A stretch of DNA of 64,000 bases, taken from the NCBI RefSeq assembly GCF_028583425.1, contig NC_072800.1, positions 10,429,001-10,493,000 of the forward strand. The letters are read 5' to 3'. The stretch comes from Eublepharis macularius (taxonomy: Eukaryota > Chordata > Lepidosauria > Squamata > Eublepharidae). The notes beneath the pieces are model-generated. The model had not been told where the DNA came from. It worked only from the letters and a program-made list of their open reading frames with translations, and searched no databases. Position 1 is the first letter of the stretch; each line of letters starts with the position of its first letter. The translations under genes and the position numbers were made by a program. Positions 42,369 through 54,239 of the stretch are shown here, one piece after another.

Positions 42369-42638
42369 GTATCACCGCCTGCAGGGAGAGACGGTGAGGC
42401 AAAAAGGTCCCTGTGGCCAATCCCACCCTCACAAAGGGGGGAAGAGCTCACTGTGCCTGTCTTTGGTGTCTTTAATGGCCCATCCACTTCTGATGGTCTG
42501 TCAGGTATGCAAAATAAACCAGGAGCTGCTTCGCTGGGTTATAGCAAAGTCCCTCTTGTCCAGCATAGCGGCATTTCCATAGCTGGCTCTGAGAAAATTC
42601 AAAACAGACGAGGATAACCTGACTAACATCTCCAGAGG

Positions 42639-43085
42639 TGTCAGGTCTTGGCAGATACTTTCTCCAATCACTTCACTGCATCACTCTTGTGTATGAGTTA
42701 AAGATGATTTTATTAGGAATAATATCAGTTCAAGAAGCTGTAACAATGGAATTGACCAGAATGCTGAAAGGTAGAGGGGGGAGAGAGGATCGCTGCTCAG
42801 TCTCTGCATTAAGTCCACGGTCGGGTTCCTAAGCTTCAGCAGGAATTGGTAACCAAAACACCTTGCCTGGAAGATAAGCAGTTAGCAACAGAGCAACTTA
42901 ATACTGATTCTACTCTGCATGTACTCAGAGACACAATACTTTCACAACCACAATACACCGAGGGCATGGCAGATAAGCTGGAGGCCTATCTGACAAGAGG
43001 CAGCTAATCAGATGTATGCTACCCTGAATCCTAATCTTAGCAACCAAGGCTAATGAAATTAACAGATGTATTCTCCATGTGAACA
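42639..43085 (-). repeat. LTR-like repeat, minus strand (boundaries unclear)
   Basis: Starts TGTCAGGTCTTGGCAG. On the minus strand a poly(A)-signal-like AATAAAATC appears near 42705. A block at 42800-42900 (TCAGTCTCTGCATT; GTAACCAAAACACCTTGCCTGG) recurs at 45560-45665 inside the minisatellite. The right end was not defined, and no coding region is present. Confidence 0.45.
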
Positions 43086-43667
43086 TTTAATAATATTGAG
43101 TCTTCTCTTTCATTCAGAATTAGAATTCTCTGTGTGCTGTGGACTGTTTCTGATGTTGCCGTCACTTTCAAATTTTAGTTCATGATCCCTCTACTTAGCT
43201 GTAACCACACAAATTTTAGCACTGATATCACTCTTAAACATGGCTGTGGCTAGCAGGGGCCATTTCAGCTCCAAAAGAAAATGAGTGGGGGGGGGACCCA
43301 CTTCTAATTGCTTTACTCTGGTTACTTCTTTTGCTTCATCACAGACACACACATCTAAATTATTTTCCTTTTTGAAAGGTCTTTTTGGATCTGGTGAAAG
43401 AACTAAGAGCCACCTGTGGAAGGTCCCGCAATTTTTTTTTAATGCAGTTAGAATGCATTTGACTTTATTCCTCAGTAGCCTTTGAGTCCCTTTTCATATC
43501 ATACCAAATGCATTCAGTCAAAGGCAGCTGTAATTCTGGCTGCAATAACATTGTAAGGTTTTTCAGCAGTGAGTGGCTTCTTCCCTGCTCTCATTAGCAA
43601 ATTTTAAGAGTTAATTAACCTGTGAAATGTAGTAGGTGTTGGCAATGTAAAATAAATAAGTGTGGTG
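43086..43667. other. Unassigned stretch
   Basis: No gene recognised; short G- and T-runs only. Confidence 0.4.
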
Positions 43668-43772
43668 GAGAGTGACCTCAAGTCATAGCTGACTTATGGT
43701 GACCCTTGGTGGGGCTTTCATGGCAAGAAACTAACCATTGCTTCACTCCGCAACCCTGGTCTTCAGGGTTCT
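43668..43772 (-). mobile_element. Truncated 5S-SINE body
   Basis: GTCATAGCTGACTTATGGTGACC and GGGGCTTTCATGGCAAGAAAC are the inverse of the body seen at 22845-22915. The 5S head is absent. Confidence 0.6.
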
Positions 43773-44039
43773 CTGCCTTAACAAATCTTCTCCTTTGCAT
43801 ATGTTCACCAGTGTTGCCCAACATGTCAGTGAACAATGAAGCACATTCTTTGAGGTGGCAAGAGAAAGGGGCAACAGGAGGATGTGAGGGCAGGGGCACT
43901 TTAGAGACCAACAAGATGAGCTACTAAGCTCAGATCCTGCTGTTCTGCTTCAGACCGACATGGCTACCTGCCTAAACTACCCTCATGAGGGGCAACAGGG
44001 AAGCCAGGGAGGAGAAAGAGCAGGCGCCCTCTCTCGTAT

Positions 44040-44588
44040 CTCCTGGCTAGGGTTCAACTTTCCTGAGGCATCTTCTGCTACAATGACCGACCACCTGGGA
44101 GACACCTAGGCTGTCATAAAAGTATGGCGTTTGGCGACTCCTGACATTACAGATGAAGATAAAGACCACATCATGGAGTATTCGGTCCTGGCACCAGCCT
44201 GGTGGAACTCTCTGTCTGATGAAACCAGGGCCCAGCAGGATTTGTTATCCTTCCGCCGGGCCTGTAAGAAAGAGATGTCCCGCCAGGACTATGGCGGAGG
44301 CTAGGCTGGGCCTCCGCTGGTCATACTTGACTTGACTTGACAAGATCTGTCCACCACCCTATATTTATCTATAGATATGGATATATGGGCCATGTCTGAA
44401 ATGAAGTAACTCTTCCATTGCCATCTGAGGAGAAGTTTTTATTGTATGTGGTGTTTTAAATTTTATTGTAATGTTTTATCTGCTTTTATGTGTTTTTATG
44501 TAAATTAAAATGTTGTGCCCCACCCTGAGCCTGCTTGGCAGGGAGGGCAGACTGAAAATCTAATCTAATCTAATCTAATCTAATCTAA
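44040..44588 (+). mobile_element. LINE 3' end with (TAATC)n tail
   Basis: The 44150-44300 region reads WWNSLSDETRAQQDLLSFRRACKK, like the W-N-x-L-P-x-x-x-R-x-x-x-S-x-x-x-F-R ending of LINE ORF2 proteins. A T-rich 3' UTR, GCCCCACCCTGAGCCTGCTT and a pentanucleotide tail (44560-44588) follow. An L2-like clade is probable but unproven. Strongly 5'-truncated. Confidence 0.6.
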
Positions 44589-44604
44589 TTGATTAATTAA
44601 TTAA

Positions 44605-44954
44605 TGATGATGGCTCAGGATCTGAAGGTTGTCTGTTTGGAGACAGACATGAAAACTAATGGGATAACCTTGCCCAGCAGTCTTTCAGTATGGAAAAAGC
44701 CAGTTACACCACCCACTCTTTGAAAGACACAAGAACAACAGTAACATTGCTTTTCAATTCAGTTTTCTAACTTCTGCAGTTTGTGTGCATCATAAATGGC
44801 TGTAAATATTTCCCTTTTGTAGGCTGATGCTGTGAAAGGAATAAAAAAATCATACAAGCAAATAAAAATCAGTTGCACACGATCTTTTATCAGCTCCAGC
44901 AGGATGAAACCAGGTCCCCTCTTTTATACCTCAGCAGCAACCACCCTGTCTGCC
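44605..44954. other. Unassigned flank of the minisatellite
   Basis: No gene or repeat recognised. Confidence 0.4.
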
Positions 44955-45455
44955 ACTCAGATATAGGTCTGGAATGGTCACAGTATGCTCATGGAACATC
45001 CAGAGAATGCTCTGGAAAGCTCAGGGAAAGCTTTAGAATGCTCACAGTAAGGTCTGAAATGCTCGTGGAATGTGCAGGGAATGCTCTGGAATGTTGAGGA
45101 GGCTCGAATGCTCAGAAATAGGTCTGAAATGGTCACAGTATGCTCGTGGAACATACAGAGAATGCTCTGGAATGCTCAGGGAAGGCTTTAGAATGCTCCA
45201 AGTGTTAGAACACTCAGGGTAGAAGGTCATAGAATGCTCATAGAATACCCAGAGACTTTAGAATGTTCCAAGTAGGGTCTGAAATGGTCATGGAATGCTC
45301 GTGGAGTGTGCAGGGAATGCTCTGGAATGTTCTGAGGAGGCTCTAGAACGCTCTGATACAGGTCTGGAATGGTCATGGAATGCTTGTGGAACACCCAGGG
45401 AATGCTCTGGAATGCTCAGGGGAGGTTCTAGATCGCTCCGATTCAGGTCTGGAAA
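44955..45455 (-). repeat. CATTCC minisatellite, inverted left segment
   Basis: Tandem units read GGTCTGGAATGGTCACAGTATGCTC, GGAATGCTCAGGGA and so on, the reverse complement of the units at 45757-48970. About six units of about 85 bp. Confidence 0.9.
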
Positions 45456-45756
45456 AGTTAAATTAGTTATAGGTCAGTGTCTCCTCCCCACCCCACTCCA
45501 GCTGGAAGAAGATGCAGTTAAGAGTTATGGTGTCTGGGAAGAAGGGAGGGGGAAGAAGAGGAGCTCAGTTCAGTCTCTGTAGTCGATCCAAGGTCACATT
45601 CCCAGGCCTCTGCAGGAACTTGTAACCAAAACACCTTGCCTGGACGATAAACAGTCAGCAGCAGGCCTACACAGTTCTGATGCTCTTTGCACTCAATCAG
45701 AGGCACTGAAACAAAATACATATGATGTATAACAGATATGCTGAAAGCCTATCTAA
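45456..45756. repeat. Repeat block at the minisatellite strand switch
   Basis: Non-satellite DNA sits exactly between the two orientations of the array. Bases 45560-45665 share blocks with 42800-42900 (GTAACCAAAACACCTTGCCTGG). Origin unclear, possibly part of an LTR. Confidence 0.6.
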
Positions 45757-47594
45757 TGTCAGTGACCATTCCAGGCACTTCTGGGAGCATTATCGAGCCT
45801 CCACTGAGCATCCCAGAGCATTCTATCGGTGTTCCACGAGCATTCATTGATCATGCCACGCCCTTCAGGGAGCATTCTAGAGCCTCCACAGAGCATTCCA
45901 GAGTGTTCCCTGGGTTTTCCAAGAGCATTCCATGACCATTTGAGACTTGTATTGGAGCATTCTAGACCCTCCCCTGAGCATTCCAGAGCATTCCCTGGGT
46001 GTTCTGCGATCATTCCTTCACCATTCCAGGCCCTTCTGGGAGTCTTCTAGAGCCTCAAGACACTTTTTGGAGCTTTCCGGAACCTGCCCTGAGCATTCCA
46101 TAGCGTTCCCTAGGTGTTCCACAAAGATTCTGTGACCATTCCAGGCCCTTCTGGGAGCATTCTACAGCCTCCATTTAGCATTCCAGAGCGTTCCTTAGGT
46201 GTTCCACGAGCATTCCGTGTCCATTCCACAGCATTCCCTGGGTGTTCCACAAAAATTACGTGACCATTCCAGGCCCTTCTGGGAGCATTCTACAGCTTCC
46301 CCAGAACATTCTACAGTGTTCTCTGAGTGGTTTTTTTTAGCATTCTGTGATTATTACCGATCTGTATCAGAGTATTCTAGAGACTCCGCTGAATATTCTA
46401 TAGCATTCTCTGGGTGTTCCGTGAGCATTCCGTGACCATTCCAGGCCGTTCTGGTGGTGCTTTATAACCACTTCTGAGAATTCTAGAACATTCCCTGAGT
46501 GTTCACTGGGTATTCCATGAGCATTCCAGTCCTGTATTGGAGCATCATTCTAGAGCATCCCTGAACATTCCAGTATGTTCCCTCGGTGTTCCACGAGCAT
46601 TATGTGACCATTCCAGACCCATATCGGAGCATTCTAGAGCCTCCACTGAGCATTCCAGAAAGTTCCCTGGGTGATCCAAGAGCATTTCATGATCATTCCA
46701 GGCCCTTCTGGGAGCATTGTATAGACTCCCCTGAGCATTCAGTAGCATTCCCCGGGTGTTCCACAAGCATTCCGTGATCATTCCAGACCTGTATAGGAGC
46801 ATTCTTCAGCCTCCCCTGAGCATTCCAGAGTATTTCCTGGGTGTTCACAAGCCATTCCAGGCACTTCTGAGAACATATGACAGCCTCCACTGGGCATTCC
46901 AGAGCATTCTCTGGGTGTTACATGAGTATTCTGTGATAATTCCAGGCCCTCAGGGGAGCATTCTAGAACCTTTTCAGAACTTTCCACAGCATTCCCTGCA
47001 TATTCCACTCAAATTCTGTGACCATTCCATACCTGTATCGTAGCATTCTAGAGCGTCCCCTGAGCATTCCAGAGTGTTCCCTGCGTGTTTCACAAGCATT
47101 CCGTGACTATTCTAGGCCTTTTGGGGAGAGTTGTAGAGGCTTCCCTGAGCATTCCATAGCATTCCCTTCAGTGAGCATTCCGTGATCATTGCAGACCTGT
47201 ATCGGATCATTGTTGAGACTCTACTGAGCATTCTGGAGAGTTCCCTGGGTGTTACACGAGCATTCCATGACGATTCCAAGCCCATTTGGAAGCATTCTAG
47301 AGCCTACACAGAACATTCCAGAGCATTTCTTGGTGTTCCACGAACATTCTGTGCACATTCCAGACTTGTATCAGAGCATTCTAGAACTCATGAACATTCC
47401 AGAGCGTTACATGGGTGTTCCATGAGCATTCCGTGACCATTCCAGGCCCTTCTGGGCTCGTTCTAGAGCCTCCTCTGATCATTCCAGAGCATCCCCTGGG
47501 TGTTCCGTGACCATTCCAGGCCCTTCTCAGAGTGTTCTAGAGTCTCCCCATAGCATTTCAGAGTGTTCCCTTGGTGTTCCCCGATAATTCTGTG
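45757..47594 (+). repeat. CATTCC minisatellite, main segment
   Basis: Repeats of about 85 bp with consensus blocks GTGACCATTCCAGGCCCTTC, TGGGAGCATTCTAGAGCCTC, CACTGAGCATTCCAGAG and CATTCCCTGGGTGTTCCACG. Each unit contains shorter GAGCATTCC subrepeats, so a smaller ancestral unit is likely. Some units are shortened or lengthened. The unit length is not a multiple of three, and the many open frames here (IPEHSLGVPRAFHDHS-type) are by-products of the repeat. Confidence 0.92.
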
Positions 47595-48049
47595 TGTCAT
47601 ATATGCATTCTGCATATCTGCCATGAATGTATATTGGCTCTGCCTCTGATCTCTGAGAGTATGGAATGTTCTTTATTGCTGTAATGGCAGCAGGTTATCT
47701 CGCAAATGTTTACTTTCTCTTTCTTGCTCCACTGAGCCAGTGTCCTTGACTGCCAGCTGAAACTGGCTTAAGAGGTATTCTTCCTGAGAATCAAAGATAA
47801 GTTCATTTTTCTCACTGTCAACTCTAAAACATGTCTCACTCCAACCCCCCTTCCCCTTTGTTAACGGTCCCTTTCCCCAATGTGGGAATATTTCCTATAA
47901 CTAACATTGCTAGCTTCACCTATATCACTTCTGTCAATTCCACTGTCTAAGCACCTTGTACTGAATGGATCTCCAATAAAGTTACTTCAACTGGAACACC
48001 TGTGTGTTAACTGTGCAGAACTTGGGGATTTAACTGCCAGGGACTGACA
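47595..48049 (+). repeat. Solo LTR inserted in the minisatellite
   Basis: TGTCATATATGCATTCTGCA ... CAGGGACTGACA with TG/CA ends and a poly(A) signal in CCAATAAAGTTAC (about 47980). Flanks ctgtg (47590-47594) and ccatg (48050-48054) continue the satellite consensus on either side, fitting a 5-bp duplication with two later changes. It is related to the inverse copy at 35644. No internal genes. Confidence 0.82.
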
Positions 48050-48970
48050 CCATGACCATTCCAGAGCCTTCTGGGAACATTCTAGAGCCTCCACTGAGCA
48101 TTCCAGAACATTCCCTGGGTGTTACATAAGCATTCTGTTAATCATTCCAGGCCCTTAGGAGAGCATACTAGAACCTTTTCAGAGCATTCCACTGCATTCC
48201 TTGGGTGTTCCACAAGCATTCTGTTATCATTCTCGGCCTTTTTTGGAGTGTTCTAGAGCATCTGAATATTTCAATGTGGTCCCTTGGTGTTCCACGAGCA
48301 TTCAGTGACCATTCCAGACCCTTCTGGGTGCATTGAAGAGGCTCCCCTGAGCATTCCATAACATTCCCTGGGTGTTCCACGAGCATTCCGTGATAATTCC
48401 TGACCTGTATTGGAGAATTATTGAGCCTCCACTCAGCATTCAAGGACATTCCCTGGGTGTTCCATGAGCATTCTGTGACCAATCCAGGCCCTTCTGGGAG
48501 TGTTCTAGATCCTCCACTCAGCATTCCAGAAAATTCATGGGGTGTTATATGAACATTTCATGATCATTCCAGGCCCTTAAGATGAGCATTCTAGAACCTT
48601 TTCAGAGCATTCCTCAGCATGGAATGCTCAAGTGTTCCTCGAGCATTCCATGATCATTCCAGTCTTGTATCGGAGCATTCTTGACCATCCCTGAACATTC
48701 CATGGAACATGTGTTCTCTCGCTGTTACGTCACCATTCTAGACCTGTATTGGAGCATTCTAGGGCCTCCACTTAGCATTCTGGAGAGTTCCCTGGATGAT
48801 ACAAGAGCATTCCGTGAGCATTCCACACCTGTATTGAAGCATTTTAGAACCATTTCAAAACTTTCCACAGCATTCCCTGCGTGCTCCACAAACATTCTGT
48901 GACAATTCCACGTCCTTTTGGGAGCATTCTAGAGCCTCCTCAGAACATTCCAGAGCATTCTCTCGAATGC
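48050..48970 (+). repeat. CATTCC minisatellite, right segment
   Basis: Same unit as 45757-47594, resumed after the LTR. It decays towards 48970, where AGAGCATTCTCTCGAATGCC ends the array. Confidence 0.9.
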
Positions 48971-49253
48971 CTGGGCAGCAGGAAACGAGGCTGTCACTTT
49001 CACAGACCCCGCATCAGTTCCAGAAAGGGGTCTGTGAAACTGACAGCCCGGGCAGCAAGAAAAGAGGCTGTCAGTTTCACAGACACCTAGCTGGGTTCAG
49101 CCCTTTAGCAGCTGGTGCAGGGTGGTTGAAATGCCACAGAACAATGATCCACCAACTTGGAAAAGGTCGGAAGTTCATGGTTCGACGTTCCATGGAATGC
49201 TATGAACCACGAATCATGTGGTTTGGTTTTTTTCTTTCCGTGCCCATCTCTAG
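48971..49253. mobile_element. Truncated hAT-like MITE with internal duplication
   Basis: The right end TCCGTGCCCATCTCTAG (49237-49253) matches the TAGAGATGGGCACG-type hAT terminus also seen at 22715. Inside, GGCTGTCACTTTCACAGAC and GGCTGTCAGTTTCACAGAC repeat about 75 bp apart. The left end runs into the satellite. Confidence 0.5.
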
Positions 49254-50300
49254 TAGCTGGTGTTGTCATTCAATTGTCTTTCTACCTCTATTACATAAAC
49301 ACTTCTATCCAAACCTACAATCCCACCTTTGTCTGTAGCTTTAATTACTATACTCAGATTTTTGTCCAAACCCATTAGTGCTTGTCTCTCTGATCTAGAA
49401 AAATTATTCCATGTTCTAAATGGTCGCTCCTCCACTTTCTATATATTCCTCAGGACTAAGTATTCGAACGTATTGATCCTTGGATCCGATACCATTGGGA
49501 CAAAAGTGGAATGGGTCCTAATGCCACAGGTCGATCTACTTGTAGATTGTTGCTTATCCTCAAAGAACTTTCTCAACATAACCTGCCTGATTAGCTTTAA
49601 AAGGTCTACTCTTGTTTGAAAGGACCGATAGATGGGGATTGGCTCGAAGCTTGTTAAGGACACTTTCTTCGAGCTGATTTAAAAAGTGGGATGAGAGATT
49701 TAACACTAAGTTTTCTTTTTGCCCCTCTGAAAGAGGCTGGATGAATATTTGTTAGAGATGCTTTATGCTGATCCTGCACTGGGCAGGGGGTTGGACTAGA
49801 TGGTCTGTATGGCCCCTTCCAACTCTATGATTCTATGATTCACTCCCCCCAAATACCTCAGGTTGCTATACACGGTATGATTTCTCCAGCTCTTACTGTT
49901 GGTACCTTCATCTCCTGAGGTATCTAAACCTGATGGCTCCTAAGAGTCCAGATCTGAAAAGTGCTCTAGGGGCTTAGCCCAGATTATTTTCTTGCGCCTG
50001 GTTCTGTAAGTATGGGATTGTGACTGGTCCCATCACAGATAGACCTTACCATTCATATAGTCTGTATTGTCCCTTTTGAATTTTATGTTAATGTTCTCTT
50101 TCAATTGTGTGTCGAATTCAGTGGGTGTTACTGTCACTTGAAGTGAATCACTGATATGATCTATCTCCTTAGCCACTTCCTCACTTTTGTTTTTACAGGT
50201 CTCAATCAACAGTAACAGTGAATAAACGATTCTTTGCTTTGAGATATCCATACTGGACTATTGTATCCTGCTCTTTGATGGACTTCCTTTAGAAAGTGTC
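49254..50300 (-). pseudogene. Penelope-like N-terminal/RT-start relic, split by CR1 tail
   Basis: Minus-strand order: 50251-50033 (INIKFKRDNTDYMNGKVYL) matches the region before the Penelope RT. 49663-49439 follows. 49435-49250 reads FSRSERQALMGLDKNLSIVIKATDKGG and a tyrosine-ended QLNDNTSY, the conserved start of Penelope RT (DKG motif). Stops and frameshifts separate the pieces, and a plus-strand CR1 end (49722-49855) interrupts them. The catalytic RT part is missing. Confidence 0.7.
49722..49855 (+). mobile_element. CR1 3' end fragment
   Basis: GCACTGGGCAGGGGGTTGGACTAGATGG and CCCCTTCCAACTCTATGATTCTATGATTC, the hallmark CR1 3' terminus with its ATTCTATG direct repeat. Confidence 0.88.
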
Positions 50301-50369
50301 CAGAAGTGACTTGTTCAGTGCGTGTCTCTCTGGCTCTCTCTGACTGTGTGGTTCTTGTCTGATTTTTTC

Positions 50370-50700
50370 TGCATATCAATTTGTTTAAAATATGGCAGGA
50401 TGCAACCAATATGATCAAGGGGTTTGAGTCTTTCTCCTGGGAGGAACAGCTAAGGAGTCTGGGACTTTCCCGTCTACAAAACAGATGGCTAAGGGAGACT
50501 TGTGATGAAACTGAGAATTCAATGCTAGAGGACATAGTGATGTCCATAAGCAAAGGCAGTTAGAGAAAATCATAGAGGAGAGGTCCATTGATGGCTACTA
50601 GTCAAGGGGATTACAGGAACCTCTATATTGAGATGCTGATTCAGGAGGTTCACTGTGTTGGTTTGCAGGAGGTGAACAAGGTTTGATTGTGTAGAGGAAT
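50370..50700 (+). mobile_element. CR1-clade LINE C-terminal fragment
   Basis: The frame FKIWQDATNMIKGFESFSWEEQLRSLGLSRLQ resembles the CR1/L3 C-terminal motif (MIxGLExLxxEERLRxLGLxSLxxR). It is followed by a 3' UTR-like stretch (ATTGATGGCTACTAGTCA, GGAACCTCTATATTGAGA). 5'-truncated, non-functional. Confidence 0.6.
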
Positions 50701-51426
50701 GGCAACTCTTCCCTGGAGCTCAGGGGGTTATCCCCCCCCCCCGGGAGTGGAATGAAAAAAGCAAAGTTCTAAGGCTGTAAAGTGAACCCTCACTTACCAG
50801 GGTAGAAATGCCACCACCAGCTTCTTATTACTAACCCTCAGCTCATGAGAAAGAAGCGAGCCTCGAAGAAGTCAACCTTGCAAGGTAGGCACATTACAGG
50901 CTGAATCCAGAAAAAAATTACTCCGGTACCTCATGGCAAAATGGCCAAGGTACTCAATTCAAATTGAAGCAGTAATAACTCAGTAATTCCACACAAATAT
51001 CATTAATAAAGTTTATTAAAGGAAGTGCAAAATGCAACTTATAAAAGTTATAGAAGTATGCAAACAGGAAAAGCAAAATAACAGGCTAAATAGCTAAGCT
51101 AACACATACCTGAAACTTGCAAACGTAAACCAGAGGTTACTTTCAGATCGGTCTAAAAAATCCAAGCAGAAACATTAAGGTCTTAAATCCAGAAGTCCAG
51201 AGAACAAAGACAAGATGGCAGCTAGCTACAGGACTCCATTCATGGCAGAGCCTCAGAAGCAGAAGCAGCCTTTTCACCAATGGGTCATGGATGAGGCCCA
51301 CACAGCAGCCAGACAGCCTTCCCTTTGCACAAATAAAAAAACCCGGTTTTAAATATTAAAAACCTCCCTGCTGGCATCCAAAAACAGGAGGAGGCCTGGA
51401 CAGCCTGGGATGTTGCCAGAGGTTTT
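50701..51426. other. Unassigned stretch, possible minus-strand LTR
   Basis: No gene recognised. ATCATTAATAAAGTTTATTAAAGG near 51000 resembles an LTR R/U5 region, but TG/CA ends and flanking repeats were not found. Confidence 0.3.
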
Positions 51427-52573
51427 GTGGTGACGGATGTCGATGGAGGACTTGGGCGTCACTCACATTTACTGCATGGCCCACCTTCTGCACTTATTGA
51501 TGAAGGATGCCCTTCGATTGGGACCACATGGGATGCTGATACCTGTGAGATCCAGAAGCTACTCCAAGTCTGCTGGAAGATTGCAAGTCACTTTTCACGC
51601 ACTGCGAAGGCAACCTTTGGACCATGTGAGAAGCCGATGAGCACTGCCTCATCACCGACGTTCACGCTTGCTGGCATTCCACCTATGCCATACCTGAGCA
51701 TCTGGTGGAGCAGAGGAGTGTCCTGCATGAGACTGACAACATGAAGGGGGAAGGACCCTTCAGCGTTGGACAGCAGCACAGTCTCTGCCAAACAGTTTTT
51801 GTCTTGAAGCCCTTTATCAATATGACTGAGGCACAATATGACTGAGGCAGTGAAATGTGCAGCCCGGGTCACTTCAGTAAAAGCTCCCACTGAAGATAGA
51901 TTTCTGTGGGGTCTGGAGGTAATACGTTCACTGCTTTTTCCTGCTGTGCACACCCTGGTCTGAAGGCTGAAAGCAAGTGTCGCCACCCAACTAGCCACTG
52001 ACCAAGGAAAGAGTCTATGTGGTGGTGAGTACGTGTGACCCACACCTCAAGGGTGCCATTGCCCTGCCAAGGGAGGTGCAGTGTCTGCAGGTCACGAGGG
52101 GAGCATTCTCCGAGGAGGAGGGGGAGAGTGAAGGCAGTGGCCTACCGCATCATCTCCCTCATCCACCCATGACTACTGCCTCACAAGCATTCTTCAAAAG
52201 CACCCTGGGGGACATGCATCATGGCTCCGGTGGGAACTGGAGGAGACACAGGAGCCAGGATCATGCGGGCAAAATGGTTAGGGAGTACCTTGCACAGCCC
52301 TACAAGCTGCCCGATCCCAATCCTTGGGCTTCCTGGGCCTTGAAGGAGACTGCCTGGCCAGAGCTCGCTCTTTTGGCCCAGAAGCTCCTCTTCTGCTCTC
52401 CAACACGCATGCAGAGTGAACAGGTGTTTCCCCAGGCAGGCAACATAGTCACCTCTCTGATGGAACAGGCAACTCAGCATGCCTTGGACACTGGGGAGCG
52501 CTACTTGCCTGTGTTTGTAACTCTCTTGCTAAGCAAGCTGCTTCTCTTTGTCTACGGTGGGAACACCTCCTGA
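51427..52573 (+). pseudogene. hAT transposase relic
   Basis: A segment at 51450-51520 reads GVTHIYCMAHLLHLLMKDAL, the C-x-x-H-x-L-x-L box of hAT transposases. From 52250 the C-terminal dimerisation domain follows: PNPWASWALKETAWPELALLAQK, then SPTRMQSEQVFPQAGNIV, where functional proteins usually have S-x-x-x-SERxFSxAG. These parts lie in different frames separated by stops. The final frame (52019-52573) is open but truncated and has lost the usual E-R-V-F-S form. Non-functional cut-and-paste transposase; terminal repeats were not found. Confidence 0.78.
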
Positions 52574-54235
52574 CTCCTCCCCCGTCTCTGTGCCGCTTGG
52601 GAGATTTCCCTCCCTCTTGCCTCCTGGTCTTCCGAGGAGGTGTTTCACTGGGCTTCTGCCATGAAGGCCTCATCCACAGACCCGCACTGCAGCCTCGCTG
52701 CCAGATTCAGGCCGTGGTTTATTGATAGGGACTCTTTAGATTAGGGCTCTTTCTCTCTTCTCCAAGATACTGCTATACATGGAATCGACCTCAGTAAAAC
52801 GGTAAGTTCTATCTTTCTACAGTTTGTCTGAAGATTAATTAACACACATTGGGGTAAACGCTTCTGAGTAGGTAACTCTGCTACCGAAAACGAAATACAA
52901 CCAATTCGTAATACTCTCCCTACTCACAGCTGCTCCCCGGTTTGTGGAACGGTCGGTCTTCCTCAAGGTCAGCCTTCCCCTTGCCAGTTTCCAAGGTCGG
53001 ACTATGAGGACACGTAGGGCGATGGTGCCGCTTGGCCGCCATGTGTCAGCACCCTGTCATGCTTCCTGGTCTGCTTTGGAAGGTAGGGGCCGCCTCAAGT
53101 TCCCAAAAGCAGGACACAGGATAGGACCGTTTCAGGGAACATACTTGGGCTCCACCAGAAGAGGCAACAAGTTCTATAACACCCCCAAACGAACTGTTCA
53201 ACAAGTTGACAAACGTGCTGCTGTTTGTCGCTAACACTTACTAATGGGCAGTGTGTTCTTTGGCGGAGGCACATTGGCCACCTGAGCCTACAGTGCTTCT
53301 GTTCAACTGTAACACAATTCTGCCTCCTTTCTTTCCTTTAGATTACGACCCAAATAATCTGTGGTCACATGAACAGGGAAGGAAGGATTTCCTGACCTCT
53401 GTCATACTGCACCAAAAAGGGTGATGAAACTAGAATGAGAAACAACACTCCCCCTGCCCAGGCCCAATTCCGATTGGTTTTTCAATCAGTGCCATAGACT
53501 TGCATGCAGCTGCTTCTCATTCGGACAGCGACAGGCTTCCTTCCAACAGCCTAGCTTAGTGCAGCGTGGCCCTCTCTCCTCACATAACATTCCCAGCTCC
53601 CAACACACGCCATTCCCGATGGAGCAGCTTAACAACGATCCTTTGGATCCTTCTCTGGATCAATGAGCCTTTTGACAGTTCAGCTTTCACTCCACACCTG
53701 CAGGACTTCAACACTGACCCACCCCTGAGAACAATACTGTCAACCCCCCCCCCCCGATCTTCTGTGAGGGCATCCATCTGCCTCAGCAGCAGTGCAAGTT
53801 CTCCCAGGTAGCCTGTGGAAGCACAAGGGGGGGCGGGATAGATTGCTTGGGCAGCAACCCACCATTAATGGTTTGCTTGCAGTTTCCTTCTATAGGAGTC
53901 AATGAAACGACGAAGATGTGCTGGTGCCGACACCTGCCTGATTTGGGTTGTTAACATCTACAACACTACAAAACTACCCAATCATGATAGACATTGCTGG
54001 AAACTCAGTAAGTCTATGGTTCAGATGGAAGACTGTTCTGTGTGATTTTGGTGCCATTGAGTGCAAAAACTGCTGCCCCTGAACTTCCAATTTGTTCCCC
54101 CTCCCCTTCCCCAATGAAAAGAACGGCCACGAAAATCAGGAACACAAAACAAATTAATTTCAAGTCAGATTAGGCACCCCCCCACACACACACCAGAAAA
54201 CTATCCAATCATGATAGACATTTCCTCCTACAGCC
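52574..54235. other. Unassigned stretch
   Basis: The beginning may be the 3' part of the hAT element. GGTAGGGGCCGCCTCAAG..AACGAACTGTTCAACAAGTTG (53080-53210) looks like degenerate MITE sequence. A short phrase AATCATGATAGACAT occurs twice (about 53980 and 54210). No exon recognised. Confidence 0.4.
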
Positions 54236-54239
54236 ATAT

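Noticed and set aside
45738-48524. Many open frames with repeating EHS/RAF peptide patterns in the minisatellite, both strands
   Set aside because: Unit of about 85 bp is not a multiple of three and frames change constantly; by-product of tandem repeats.
44955-48970. Homology to human (GGAAT)n satellite II/III
   Set aside because: The ATTCC theme is shared, but the 85-bp unit has additional unrelated sequence; convergence of a short motif is sufficient.
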